Assembly: GCA_022841625.1 (NCBI GenBank)
Contig: JALHRD010000003.1
Coordinates: 62,001 to 126,000 of the forward strand
DNA: 64,000 bases
Source of the DNA: Xanthobacteraceae bacterium
GTDB taxonomy: Bacteria; Pseudomonadota; Alphaproteobacteria; Rhizobiales; Xanthobacteraceae
Direction: 5' to 3'
Shown here piece after piece: positions 50,196-58,940 of this stretch. The notes beneath the pieces are model-generated. The model saw nothing but the letters and a program-made list of their open reading frames with translations. It was not told the origin of the DNA and searched no databases. Both the position numbers and the translations under genes were made by a program. The first letter of the stretch is position 1; the number at the start of each line of letters is the position of its first letter.

Positions 50196-51023
50196 ATGGT
50201 CCCCACCGTCGAAGCCAAAGGTGCGCGCATTCCGCTGGTCGGTCTCGGTACTTGGGATCTGCGCGGCCGAGCCTGCGCGCGGGTCGTCGAACAGGCGCTG
50301 CGGCTGGGCTACCGGCACATCGACACCGCGGAAATGTACGACAACGAGCGCGAGGTGGGCGAGGGGCTGCGCGCTTCCGGGGTGCCGCGCAACGATGTAT
50401 TTGTGGTCACCAAGATCTGGCCTTCGCATTTCGCGCCCCGCGAATTGCTGCGCGCCGCCAGAGACAGCCTGGTGAAACTGCGCCTGACCGAAGTCGATCT
50501 TCTTTTGTTACACTGGCCCAATCCGCAGGTGCCGCTGGCTGAGACTCTCGGTGCATTATGCCAAGCCAAAACCGATGGCATGACGCGCCACATCGGGGTG
50601 TCGAATTTTAATACCAAGCTGCTCGATCAAGCGACGTCGCTTGCGACCGAGCCGCTGGTTTGCAACCAGTTCGAGATGCATCCTTATCTCGATCAGTCGA
50701 CGTTGGTCGCAGCCTGCCGTGCAAAGGGCATGGCGGTCACCGCCTATAGCCCGATCGCGCGCGGCAATGCCAAGAACGATGAGGTGCTCGTCCGCATCGG
50801 CCGGGCCCATGGCAAGACAGCGGCGCAAGTCTCGCTGCGTTACCTTGTGCAGCAGGACATCGCCGTGATCCCGCGCACCAGCAAGGTCGAGCGGCTGGAA
50901 GAGAACCTGTCGATCTTCGATTTCAGGCTCACCGAAACGGAAATGACCGAGATCGGACGCCTCGCGCGTGGCGACGGCAGGATTTTGGATTGGTCGTTCT
51001 CCGGATCGCCGAAGTGGGATTAA
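50196..51023 (+). CDS. Aldo/keto reductase (2,5-diketogluconate reductase-like)
   Basis: 275 aa from ATG 50196. Catalytic tetrad: HIDTAEMYDNEREVG (Asp, Tyr), VFVVTKIWP (Lys), LLLLHWPNPQ (His). NADPH loop IAVIPRTSKVERLEENLSIF. Paralogue of the enzyme at 46656. Its TAA stop overlaps the ATG of the FkbM gene by one base (TAATG). Divergent from the Bug/SDR/racemase set, with about 87 bases between the starts. Confidence 0.88.
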   Translation: MVPTVEAKGARIPLVGLGTWDLRGRACARVVEQALRLGYRHIDTAEMYDNEREVGEGLRASGVPRNDVFVVTKIWPSHFAPRELLRAARDSLVKLRLTEVDLLLLHWPNPQVPLAETLGALCQAKTDGMTRHIGVSNFNTKLLDQATSLATEPLVCNQFEMHPYLDQSTLVAACRAKGMAVTAYSPIARGNAKNDEVLVRIGRAHGKTAAQVSLRYLVQQDIAVIPRTSKVERLEENLSIFDFRLTETEMTEIGRLARGDGRILDWSFSGSPKWD

Positions 51024-51784
51024 TGTCGACAAATTCGCAAGTGACCGCAGCGCAACCGGAAGTCGAGGGCATCGGCGTTCATCCTCTGCATCGCATCGAG
51101 ATCGGATTGGTGCGCGCATTCTTTCAGTCGCAACGGGGCTACTTCGTCGATGTCGGCGCCAATGACCCGGCCATTGGGTCGCAGACACTTCACCTCGAGC
51201 GGTTTGGCTGGGACGGCATCTTGATTGAGCCGCAACCCGACCTCGCGGAGGCACTCCGCCAGCGTCGACAGGCGCGGGTTTATGCTGTCGCCTGCTCATC
51301 GCCGGAGAACGCGGGTCGGTCGCTGCCGCTCAAGCTTGCCGGTGCATATTCGACGCTCAATCCGCTGTTGCGGGTTGTGACCGCGGATGTTGCTGGATCG
51401 ATCGACGTGCCAGTCCGGACGCTCGACGCGCTGCTGATCGAGGCGAACGCGCCAAGGCCGATCGATTTTTTGTCGGTCGATGTCGAAGGGCATGAAATTG
51501 AGGTCCTGCGTGGATTTGATTTCGCGCGCTGGCGTCCACGCTTGGTGTTGATCGAGGATCATGTGATGGACCGGCATTTGCACAGCTACCTCGTCGCGCA
51601 CGGCTATGTGTGGATCCGCAGAACTGGCCTTAATTCATGGTACGTACCGGCTGGATCGCAGCCGGTCTTGAACCTCAGCGAACGTTTGGCGTTTTTTCGC
51701 AAGTACTATCTTGGTTTGCCTCCACGACGGCTGCGGGAGGCAGTTCGACGTCTGCGCGCACGCAAATCGGCTCAGCCGGAGTGA
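51023..51784 (+). CDS. FkbM-family methyltransferase
   Basis: 253 aa from ATG 51023, overlapping the upstream stop. SAM-binding region GYFVDVGANDPAIGSQTLHL (motif I), IEPQPDLAEALRQR, and the FkbM core ARPIDFLSVDVEGHEIEVLR-like segment (IDFLSVDVEGHEIEVLRGF). O-methylation of a sugar or a small molecule is the usual role. The C-terminal 40 residues are basic (RKYYLGLPPRRLREAVRRLR). Possibly co-transcribed with the upstream reductase and with queC downstream. Confidence 0.85.
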   Translation: MSTNSQVTAAQPEVEGIGVHPLHRIEIGLVRAFFQSQRGYFVDVGANDPAIGSQTLHLERFGWDGILIEPQPDLAEALRQRRQARVYAVACSSPENAGRSLPLKLAGAYSTLNPLLRVVTADVAGSIDVPVRTLDALLIEANAPRPIDFLSVDVEGHEIEVLRGFDFARWRPRLVLIEDHVMDRHLHSYLVAHGYVWIRRTGLNSWYVPAGSQPVLNLSERLAFFRKYYLGLPPRRLREAVRRLRARKSAQPE

Positions 51785-51790
51785 TGATGG

Positions 51791-52501
51791 ATGCCCGAGC
51801 TAGGCGACAATAATGCCCTGGTGTTGTTCTCGGGTGGGCAGGATTCCACGGTCTGCCTCGCCTGGGCGCTGGAGCGCTTTGCGTCGGTTGAGACCGTCGG
51901 CTTTGACTATGGCCAGCGCCACCGTACCGAGCTTGATGTCCGTCCGCGCATTCGCGACGCCATCAAGTCGATGCGCTCGGACTGGGCGGTGCGGCTCGGC
52001 GACGATCATTTGGTGAAGCTCGACGCACTGGCCGCGATCTCGGAAACCGCGCTGACCCGCGACGTGGCGATCGAGATCGCCAAGAACGGCCTGCCGACTA
52101 CCTTCGTGCCGGGCCGCAATCTGGCGTTTTTCGCCTTTGCCGGGGCGCTGGCTTATCGCCGCAGCATCAAGCATCTGGTCGCCGGCGTGTGCGAGACAGA
52201 TTTCTCCGGCTATCCCGACTGCCGCGACGACACCATAAAGGCCATGCAGGTCGCGCTGACGCTCGGTATGGACCGCCGGGTGGTTATTCATACGCCGCTA
52301 ATGTGGATTGACAAGGCCGCGACCTTCGCCATGGCGCGCGAGATTGGCGGCGATCTGTTTGTAGATTTGCTGGTCGAGGAAACCCACACCTGCTATCTCG
52401 GCGACCGCTCGCGCCGCCATGTATGGGGTTACGGCTGCGGGACCTGTCCAGCCTGCCGGCTGCGGGCCGACGGATTCGCCAAGTGGAAGACGGAATGCTG
52501 A
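51791..52501 (+). CDS. queC: 7-cyano-7-deazaguanine (preQ0) synthase
   Basis: 236 aa from ATG 51791, GGAG nine bases before. ATP pyrophosphatase P-loop SGGQDST (residues 14-20), [45 protein letters not shown], and the zinc site with four Cys in THTCYLGDR and [13 protein letters not shown]. It converts 7-carboxy-7-deazaguanine to preQ0 for queuosine in tRNA (or 7-deazaguanine DNA). Overlaps the start of a transporter gene by seven bases. Confidence 0.93.
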   Translation: MPELGDNNALVLFSGGQDSTVCLAWALERFASVETVGFDYGQRHRTELDVRPRIRDAIKSMRSDWAVRLGDDHLVKLDALAAISETALTRDVAIEIAKNGLPTTFVPGRNLAFFAFAGALAYRRSIKHLVAGVCETDFSGYPDCRDDTIKAMQVALTLGMDRRVVIHTPLMWIDKAATFAMAREIGGDLFVDLLVEETHTCYLGDRSRRHVWGYGCGTCPACRLRADGFAKWKTEC

Positions 52502-53070
52502 CCAAAATCGAACTTGAAGCCCGGCGCAGGCGCGAGGGAATTGTATTCCTGATTTTATTTGCGTTGACCATTCCTTTGGCCAATTGGCTGATCGGCAATG
52601 CCGGGACCAAATGCGTACCCAACGGACCGTGCCTGATTCCGGTGGCGCCGGGATTGCTGGCGCCATCGGGCGTGACCATGATCGGCATCGCGCTGGTGCT
52701 GCGCGACCTGGTGCAGCGCCGCCTCGGAATTGGCGTGACGGTAGCGGCGATTTTGGCCGGCGCCGCGCTCTCGGCCTTGGTCGCGCCGCCGGCGCTGGTG
52801 ATGGCGTCGGCCGCGGCGTTTCTGTTGTCCGAACTGGCCGACTTTGCGGTCTATACGCCGCTCGCGCGCCGTCGTCTGATCGCAGCGGTGGTCGTGTCGA
52901 GCATGGTGGGGCTTATGGTCGACTCCATCGTATTTCTGTGGCTGGCTTTCGGTTCATTCGATTTCCTGGCCGGGCAGGTGGTGGGCAAAGCGTGGATGGT
53001 GCTGCTGGCAATTCCATTGGTTGCTTGGCTGCGCCGGCGCGACCAAAAATCCGGCATGGCGCCAGCCTGA
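52495..53070 (+). CDS. VUT/YhhQ-family preQ0 transporter
   Basis: 191 aa from ATG 52495, six predicted membrane helices. The opening helix [20 protein letters not shown] is followed by a periplasmic loop with two Cys (KCVPNGPC), then [20 protein letters not shown], the VUT-family core, and [10 protein letters not shown]. coli YhhQ of this family imports preQ0/preQ1. It is translationally coupled to queC, so the cell appears able both to make and to take up the queuosine precursor. No queD, queE or queF gene is in the window. Confidence 0.85.
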   Translation: MLTKIELEARRRREGIVFLILFALTIPLANWLIGNAGTKCVPNGPCLIPVAPGLLAPSGVTMIGIALVLRDLVQRRLGIGVTVAAILAGAALSALVAPPALVMASAAAFLLSELADFAVYTPLARRRLIAAVVVSSMVGLMVDSIVFLWLAFGSFDFLAGQVVGKAWMVLLAIPLVAWLRRRDQKSGMAPA

Positions 53071-53117
53071 TCATGTTTGTGGGTAGGCGCAGCCAATTGA
53101 GACGATGAGGTCTGGCG

Positions 53118-53816
53118 ATGAGTGCGGCGCTTTACGATCGGCTGAAGACCGTCACCACCGGCACCATCACCACAATGCTGCTCAAGAAAGGCATCCGCCG
53201 CTGTTGGATGCAGGGGCCGATGCCGCTGCAAGGCGATGGCCGCCGCATCATTGGCCCGGCCTTCACCATGCGCTTTATCCCGGTGCGCGAAGATCTCGCG
53301 ACGCCGGAGAGTTGGGCCAAGCCGATTTCGACCCGCGGCGCGATTGAGGCCATGCCGGAGGGTTGCATCGCGGTTGCTGACGCCATGGGCGTCACCACCG
53401 CCGGCATTTTTGGCGACATCCTCACCATGCGGATGATGAAGCGCAATGTTGCGGCGCTCATCACCGATGGCGCGATCCGCGACAAGGCCGGCGTCCTGGC
53501 CTCTAAACTGCCGGTCTGGTGTGCGGGCGTTTCGGCGCCGGCTTCCGTCAACGGGCTCACATTTGTGGGCTGGGACGAACCGATTGCCTGTGGGGGCTGC
53601 GCAATCTTTCCCGGTGACATCATTGTCTGCGATGACGATGGCGCGGTGGTCATTCCGCAGAACTTACTCGGCTTCGTGGCCGAGGAGGGCCCGGAGCACG
53701 AACTGATGGAAACCTATATTGTCAATGAGGTTGAAAAGGGTGCCAAACTGCCCGGTCTCTATCCGATGAACGAGGAAACCAAGGCGCGCTACGAGGCCTG
53801 GAAAAAGACGCGTTGA
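53118..53816 (+). CDS. RraA-like / 4-carboxy-4-hydroxy-2-oxoadipate aldolase family protein
   Basis: 232 aa, ATG 53118 after GAGG. Features: TTGTITTMLLKKGIRRCWMQ, MGVTTAGIFGDILTMRMMKR and the metal/phosphate-site signature VAALITDGAIRDKAGV (G-x...R-D), then GGCAIFPGDIIVCDDDGAVV. In this fold the same residues serve class II aldolases (CHMO, HMG aldolase) and the RNase E inhibitor RraA; alphaproteobacterial copies near organic-acid genes are usually aldolases or oxaloacetate decarboxylases. Which, cannot be told here. Confidence 0.85.
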   Translation: MSAALYDRLKTVTTGTITTMLLKKGIRRCWMQGPMPLQGDGRRIIGPAFTMRFIPVREDLATPESWAKPISTRGAIEAMPEGCIAVADAMGVTTAGIFGDILTMRMMKRNVAALITDGAIRDKAGVLASKLPVWCAGVSAPASVNGLTFVGWDEPIACGGCAIFPGDIIVCDDDGAVVIPQNLLGFVAEEGPEHELMETYIVNEVEKGAKLPGLYPMNEETKARYEAWKKTR

Positions 53817-53929
53817 TCGCGTTTGAACGTTTGCCGACAACGTTGGCCTCCGCTCCGTCGTCATGGCCGTGCATGACCGAGGAGAATCCGATCTAGCCTC
53901 ATCGGGCAATGCACCAGCGGGGAACCGGC

Positions 53930-54772
53930 ATGTTCTTCTACGCCTCCAAGGTCCTCGGATTCTTCGCAATCCCTTCGAATTTCATCATTTTCGTGGGTAT
54001 TTTTGGTGCATTGTTGCTGCGAACGCGGTGGGCGCGGGCGGGCGGGCGCTTGGTGGTCGGGAGTTTGGTGCTGCTTGCGGTGTTTGGCCTATCGCCGGTC
54101 GGCAATGCACTGATGGTGCCACTCGAACAGCGTTTTCCAGCCTGGGGCGAAAGCCGCGGTGCGCCCCACGGCATTGTGGTGCTCGGTGGCGCGCTCAGCC
54201 CCAATATCTCGCACGCCCGCAACGTGGTTGCGCTAAATGAAGCAGCCGAGCGCCTGACGGTGGCCGCCGCACTGGCGCAACGCTATCCCGATGCGCGCAT
54301 TATCTTTTCCGGCGGCTCCGCCGCGCTGATGTTTGAAGAGCGGCCGGAGGCCGAGTTCGCGCTGCAACTTTTTGAAAGCTTGGGCGTTGCACGCGGTCGC
54401 GTCATTGCCGAGGGCAAGTCGCGCAATACGGTTGAGAACGCCAGGTTTTCACGTGAATTGGCGCAGCCCAAGCCGGGTGAGCGCTGGCTTCTGGTGACTT
54501 CCGCCTATCATCTGCCACGTGCGGTTGGGGCGTTTCGGGCGGCTGGGTTCCCGGTTGAAGCACATCCGGTCGATTGGCGGACACGTGGCATGGCCGATGT
54601 GCTGCGCCCGTTCTTGAGTTTGGGCGATGGCTTGCGGCGAACCGACACCGCGGCGCGCGAATGGATAGGATTGCTAACCTATTGGTTGAGCGGTCATTCG
54701 CCGGAGTTATTTCCCGGCCCCATGTTGCGCGGTGGGTGCGACCGTGTTGGCGCAGACAACTGTCAGCGCTAA
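53930..54772 (+). CDS. YdcF/ElyC-family (DUF218) protein
   Basis: 280 aa from ATG 53930. Two N-terminal membrane helices (residues 2-28 and 37-58, ending GNALMVPLEQRFP), then the DUF218 domain: HGIVVLGGALSPNISHARNV, AALAQRYPDARIIFSGGSAA, ESLGVARGRVIAEGKSRNTV and VTSAYHLPRAVGAFRAAGFP. ElyC-like members affect envelope integrity (lipid carrier metabolism). Probably periplasmic catalytic domain. Single gene. Confidence 0.87.
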   Translation: MFFYASKVLGFFAIPSNFIIFVGIFGALLLRTRWARAGGRLVVGSLVLLAVFGLSPVGNALMVPLEQRFPAWGESRGAPHGIVVLGGALSPNISHARNVVALNEAAERLTVAAALAQRYPDARIIFSGGSAALMFEERPEAEFALQLFESLGVARGRVIAEGKSRNTVENARFSRELAQPKPGERWLLVTSAYHLPRAVGAFRAAGFPVEAHPVDWRTRGMADVLRPFLSLGDGLRRTDTAAREWIGLLTYWLSGHSPELFPGPMLRGGCDRVGADNCQR

Positions 54773-54976
54773 CTAGCGAATTTCTCCGCGCGACCAAAAT
54801 AACACAGCGTCAACCAAACCATCAATTGCAATCCTTCATTAGAATCTTTGATGTGAAAGACGGCAAAAATTAGTGTATAAGATGTTAACCGCGGTGCTCG
54901 CCATCGTTCCAATTGGCTCGGTGGAGTGTTGGGTGCTCGGATGCTCTGTGGCGTTTGTTGCGTAGTGGAGTTGTGT

Positions 54977-55129
54977 ATGCGGACGATTCGCGCTGCCGTA
55001 CTCACGGTACGGACATCTATTGATTATTCACGCATCATCAAAGCTCTTGTCATTGTCGCCAATGTCGTGGCGGGCGTGACTGCGGTGCTGCTGGCGGGCT
55101 CAGTTGCCGTGGCGATCGGCCTGAATTGA
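54977..55129 (+). CDS. Small membrane protein
   Basis: 50 aa from ATG 54977, preceded by TGGAG. Short basic N-terminus (MRTIRAAVLTVRTS) and one hydrophobic helix (IIKALVIVANVVAGVTAVLL, continuing LAGSVAVAIGL). Convergent with the DUF599 gene, with 7 bases between the stops. No family recognised. Confidence 0.5.
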   Translation: MRTIRAAVLTVRTSIDYSRIIKALVIVANVVAGVTAVLLAGSVAVAIGLN

Positions 55130-55136
55130 CGCCATC

Positions 55137-55844
55137 TCAGCGTCGCGCTGAAGTTTCGGGTTCGGGGCTCGTGAGGGCGCGCCGCGAATCCGATTTATAT
55201 TGTCGCCACCACATCACCACGACCACCACCGCGGTGCTCACCATCAGCACAAGCGGTCCAGCGAACCAGCCGAGATAGCCCAGCGCCAGAAAGAAGGCGC
55301 GTTGGCCGCGATTGAAATGCCGGCCGGCAGTGGTGAACAGGCGGGCGGTACGCACCACATGGGTCTCGGCCTCGGCGGTGTCCTTGTCGGCGGGCAGGGG
55401 CATCGCGCCCAGCAGGATCGCGACATAATTGTACAGCCGGTAGGCCCAGGCGAATTTGAAGAACGCGTAGACATAGATCACCGTCAACCCGATAGCCTTT
55501 GCCTCCCACAACTCGCGCGACGCCTGGATGCCAAACGGCATGTGCGAAGCGATGGCGATCATCTCGTCAGAAGCGCGCAGGATGGTTAGGGTGCCGCCGA
55601 TCGCGAACAACGAGGTCGTGGCAAAGAAGGCAGTGCCGTTCTGCAATGCCGCCATGATCTGCATATCGACCATACGCTGATCGCGGGCCAATAAGCGGCG
55701 CATCCATACCTCGCGATAACCGTTCATGATCGCGTTGAGGCCGGTGGCGCTGATACGGCTGCGCTCGGTCAGATAGGCATAGCCGGCCCACGCGGCAACA
55801 AAGAAGCCGAGCGCAGCAAGGTCGAGTGTCGAAAATAGCGGCAT
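55137..55844 (-). CDS. DUF599 membrane protein
   Basis: 235 aa from ATG 55844. Four to five membrane helices. Family pattern: LDLAALGFFVAAWAGYAYLT, ISATGLNAIMNGYREVWMRR, MVDMQIMAALQNGTAFFATT and AYRLYNYVAILLGAMPLPAD, with the conserved R-G-Q-R segment (FNRGQRAFFLALGYLGWFAG). Function unknown; it belongs to the DUF599 family, common in Alphaproteobacteria. Confidence 0.87.
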   Translation of the reverse strand: MPLFSTLDLAALGFFVAAWAGYAYLTERSRISATGLNAIMNGYREVWMRRLLARDQRMVDMQIMAALQNGTAFFATTSLFAIGGTLTILRASDEMIAIASHMPFGIQASRELWEAKAIGLTVIYVYAFFKFAWAYRLYNYVAILLGAMPLPADKDTAEAETHVVRTARLFTTAGRHFNRGQRAFFLALGYLGWFAGPLVLMVSTAVVVVVMWWRQYKSDSRRALTSPEPETSARR

Positions 55845-55970
55845 GATGAGAATCCCGTTCGAGGCGATGCTGCCACTCGAACGCCAGTCCCGCAATGTGC
55901 TAAGGCGTGATCCCGTAACCCGCGTGTCGCTTGTCAGCAGAGACTGAGCTTAAAAACTGCGAATTCGGCC

Positions 55971-56645
55971 ATGACCCTGTCGCTCATCATTGGAAACAAG
56001 AACTATTCATCCTGGTCGATGCGGCCGTGGATCGCCATGAAGGCGACCGGCATCGAATTCTCCGAACAGGTGATTTCCCTCAACGCTCCCGACTTCAAGG
56101 CGCGGGTTGGCAAAGTGTCGGGCACCGGGAAGGTCCCGGTGCTATCCGATGGCGACGTCCATGTTTGGGAGTCGTTGGCGATCATTGAATATCTCGCCGA
56201 GAAATTCCCCAAAGCCGGTCTATGGCCGTCGGCCCCCCGGGCGCGTGGCTATGCGCGGGCGGTTGCAACCGAAATGCATGGCGGCTTTATGCCGCTGCGC
56301 CGACATCTACCCATGAACATGTGGCGTCCAGTGTTGCCGCGACCGCTGCCGGAGGAGGTCGTTGCCAATGTGCGGCGCATTGAGCACATCTGGACAGATT
56401 GTCGCACGCGTTTCGGGCAGGGTGGCCGATTTCTGTTCGGCCCCTTTGGCGCCGCCGACGCAATGTACGCCCCTGTCGTGTCGCGGTTTCACACCTATGC
56501 CGTCGAAGTTAGCGGCGTCGCACGCGAATATATGACCGCAATCATGGCACTACCGGCCTGGGCCGAATGGTATGCCGCCGCGGTCAAGGAACCCTGGGTT
56601 TTGCCGGAGGACGAGGTCGACTGGCCGACGGTTCTGCGCGCCTAA
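55971..56645 (+). CDS. Glutathione S-transferase
   Basis: 224 aa. Thioredoxin-like N-domain: LSLIIGNKNYSSWSMRPWIA (with the candidate catalytic Ser), KVPVLSDGDVHVWESLAIIE, which is the cis-Pro and Glu/Ser GSH-binding segment, and YLAEKFP. Helical C-domain with RFGQGGRFLFGPFGAADAMY and an ending typical of the family. Class cannot be fixed; the Ser position suggests zeta or similar Ser-GST. Confidence 0.88.
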   Translation: MTLSLIIGNKNYSSWSMRPWIAMKATGIEFSEQVISLNAPDFKARVGKVSGTGKVPVLSDGDVHVWESLAIIEYLAEKFPKAGLWPSAPRARGYARAVATEMHGGFMPLRRHLPMNMWRPVLPRPLPEEVVANVRRIEHIWTDCRTRFGQGGRFLFGPFGAADAMYAPVVSRFHTYAVEVSGVAREYMTAIMALPAWAEWYAAAVKEPWVLPEDEVDWPTVLRA

Positions 56646-56817
56646 CCGCGTTAAGCATTCGGCGCTCGGCCTAAAAAATGTCACTGATCTGTATTGAAAC
56701 CGGCGCGTGAAGCGAGAATAGTCGATCTGCTTGCGGCGCCCATGATCTTGCGGCGCGGCAGACGGGGAACCTGACAGCGGGATCAGTCCATTCATTGTCG
56801 CGCGGGAGTTTAACGCT

Positions 56818-57993
56818 ATGCGATGTCGCCTTGTCGCCTTGATTTTGCTCGCCTTTTCCGTGATTTCCACCGGCGGTCCGGCGGTATCGCAGGACACTTC
56901 AAAGCCACCCGAGGTCAAAGGGCTCTTTCTCTTGACCGATTACCCGGCCATCAGCGTCCGGCCCGGGACCACGGCGACCGTCAGCCTGCGGATGCAAAAC
57001 TACGCCATGGCGCCGGAGCGATTGCAGATTTCGGTGTCGGGCGTGCCGCAGAGTTGGAACGCCACCGTCGTGGGCGGCGGACAGCCGATCGAAGCGGTGT
57101 TGCCGGCAACCAACGCCAGCGTCTCGTTCGAGCTTCGTCTCGACATCCCCAAGGATGCCCCGATGGGCGCGACCAATCTGACCGTCACCGCCAAGGGCGC
57201 CAACACCGTCACGTTGCCGATTGTCGTTACGCTGGTGAAGGACCTGCCCGCCAAGCTGACGCTGACGCCGGCGCTGCCCGAGTTGCGCGGCAACTCGCGC
57301 TCGACCTTCGAGTATCAGCTCACCATCAAGAACGAGAGTGGCAAGCGGATCGTGGCCAATCTTGCGGCGACCGCACCGCAGAACTTCGATGTCTCGTTTA
57401 CTGAGCAATATGGCAGCCAAGAGCTCAATGCCGTGCCGCTCGACGCGGGCCAGTCGAAAGACGTCAAGCTCAAGGTTCGGCCGCCGAATACGATCGGCGT
57501 CGGGACCCAGAAAGTGACCGCGCGCGCGACCGCGGAGGATGCGGTCGTCACCGCTGAACTCGGTCTTGAAATCACTGGCACGCCAAAGATCGATCTTGCG
57601 GGTCGGGAAGGCCGGCTCAATGCCACCGCTGTCGCCGGTCAGGAGACTTCGGTCGTTGTAATTGTCGCCAATACCGGCACCGCTGCCGCGGAAGCGGTGG
57701 AGATGTCCGGCTCCGGTCCGAGCGGCTGGAAGGTTGAAGCCGAGCCAAAGGTCATCGACCGAATCCCGCCGAACGAGAACAAGGAAGTGACGTTCAAGAT
57801 CACGCCGACCGGCAAGGCGGTGGCGGGCGACTACGTCACCAGCATTCGTGCCTCGGCGCGCGGCGAATCCGCTTCGCAAACCTTCCGCGTCGCGGTTGCC
57901 ACCTCGTCGCAATGGGGCCTTATCGGTATGGGCATCATCGCCGTCGCGCTGGCGGTCCTGTTCGGCGCAGTGATGAAGTTCGGTCGCCGATGA
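56818..57993 (+). CDS. NEW3-domain exported membrane protein, coupled to an ABC exporter
   Basis: 391 aa, ATG 56818 after GGGAG. Signal peptide to about residue 24. Three beta-sandwich repeats follow: LRMQNYAMAPERLQISVSGV, YQLTIKNESGKRIVANLAAT and VIVANTGTAAAEAVEMSGSG, the NEW3 (NPCBM-associated) pattern in which each copy starts with N-x-T/S and ends in an imide-rich strand. A C-terminal helix (WGLIGMGIIAVALAVLFGAV) followed by KFGRR anchors it with the domains outside. The next gene, an ABC ATPase, starts inside its stop (ATGA). Confidence 0.83.
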   Translation: MRCRLVALILLAFSVISTGGPAVSQDTSKPPEVKGLFLLTDYPAISVRPGTTATVSLRMQNYAMAPERLQISVSGVPQSWNATVVGGGQPIEAVLPATNASVSFELRLDIPKDAPMGATNLTVTAKGANTVTLPIVVTLVKDLPAKLTLTPALPELRGNSRSTFEYQLTIKNESGKRIVANLAATAPQNFDVSFTEQYGSQELNAVPLDAGQSKDVKLKVRPPNTIGVGTQKVTARATAEDAVVTAELGLEITGTPKIDLAGREGRLNATAVAGQETSVVVIVANTGTAAAEAVEMSGSGPSGWKVEAEPKVIDRIPPNENKEVTFKITPTGKAVAGDYVTSIRASARGESASQTFRVAVATSSQWGLIGMGIIAVALAVLFGAVMKFGRR

Positions 57994-58940
57994 GCAATCT
58001 GGTCATCGAGGCGCAAAATCTCACCAAGCGCTATGACGGGGTGCCGGTGGTCAAGGGCATCTCGTTCTCGGTGGCGCAGGGCGAGATATTCGGGCTGCTG
58101 GGCCCGAATGGCGCCGGCAAGACAACGACCATTTTGATGATGCTGGGATTGACCGAGATCTCGGATGGGCGGGTGCGCGTGCTGGGTTACGACCCGGTGC
58201 GCGAACCGCTCCAGGTGAAGCGGCGGGTCGGCTATCTGCCCGACGCGGTCGGTTTCTATGACCACCTGACCGCCGCCGAGAACCTGCGTTACACCGGCCG
58301 TCTGATCGGCCTGCGGCGCGATGAATGTGAATCCAAGATGCGCACGGCGCTCGATCACGTCGGCCTGCACGACGTCACAGATCGACGGGTATCGACCTTC
58401 TCCCGCGGCATGCGGCAGCGGCTTGGCATCGCGGAAATTTTGTTGAAGGAAGCGCAGATTGCGATCCTTGACGAACCGACCTCCGGCCTCGATCCGCAGG
58501 CGACGATCGAGCTTTTGGAAATCATCCGCAACCTCAAGAATCACAACGTCTCGGTGTTGTTGTCATCCCATCTGTTGGACCGTGTCCAGAGCGTCTGCGA
58601 CCGGGTCGCATTGTTCAGCCAGGGCAACATCGCCCTGATCGGCAGCGTCCCCGAATTGGGCCGCCAGGTGATCGGCGACAGCTTCGACCTCGACGTCGAA
58701 GGCGAGGGCAGCGGCCTCGATGCCAAGCTCAAGGCCGTGCCCGGGGTTACCCTGGTCGAGACCGTCGGGCTGAACCATTGGCGGCTCAAGACCGATCGCG
58801 ACGTGCGGGCGGATGTAGCCGCCGCCGTGGTGGGTTCCGGCGGCAAGCTTTTGCGCTTGTCGCTTGAAGCTCCGACTTTGGAAGCGATCTACACCCGCTA
58901 TTTCCGCAACGAGCGAGAGGGAAGCCGCCATGCAGCGTGA
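57990..58940 (+). CDS. ABC transporter ATP-binding protein (ABC-2 export type)
   Basis: 316 aa from ATG 57990, coupled to the NEW3 gene. Walker A GPNGAGKTT (residues about 40-48), Q-loop YLPDAVGFYD, signature FSRGMRQRLGIAE, Walker B AILDEPTSGLD and the H-loop LSSHLLDRV. C-terminal extension of about 90 residues is typical of CcmA/NatA-like exporters. With the permease next door it forms an exporter whose substrate is unknown; the upstream NEW3 protein may bind or assemble the cargo outside. Confidence 0.92.
   Translation: MSNLVIEAQNLTKRYDGVPVVKGISFSVAQGEIFGLLGPNGAGKTTTILMMLGLTEISDGRVRVLGYDPVREPLQVKRRVGYLPDAVGFYDHLTAAENLRYTGRLIGLRRDECESKMRTALDHVGLHDVTDRRVSTFSRGMRQRLGIAEILLKEAQIAILDEPTSGLDPQATIELLEIIRNLKNHNVSVLLSSHLLDRVQSVCDRVALFSQGNIALIGSVPELGRQVIGDSFDLDVEGEGSGLDAKLKAVPGVTLVETVGLNHWRLKTDRDVRADVAAAVVGSGGKLLRLSLEAPTLEAIYTRYFRNEREGSRHAA

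Noticed and set aside
49641-51023. Longer start for the aldo-keto reductase reaching into the Bug gene
   Set aside because: The extension is antisense to the Bug gene and has no homology; ATG 50196 gives a full-length reductase.
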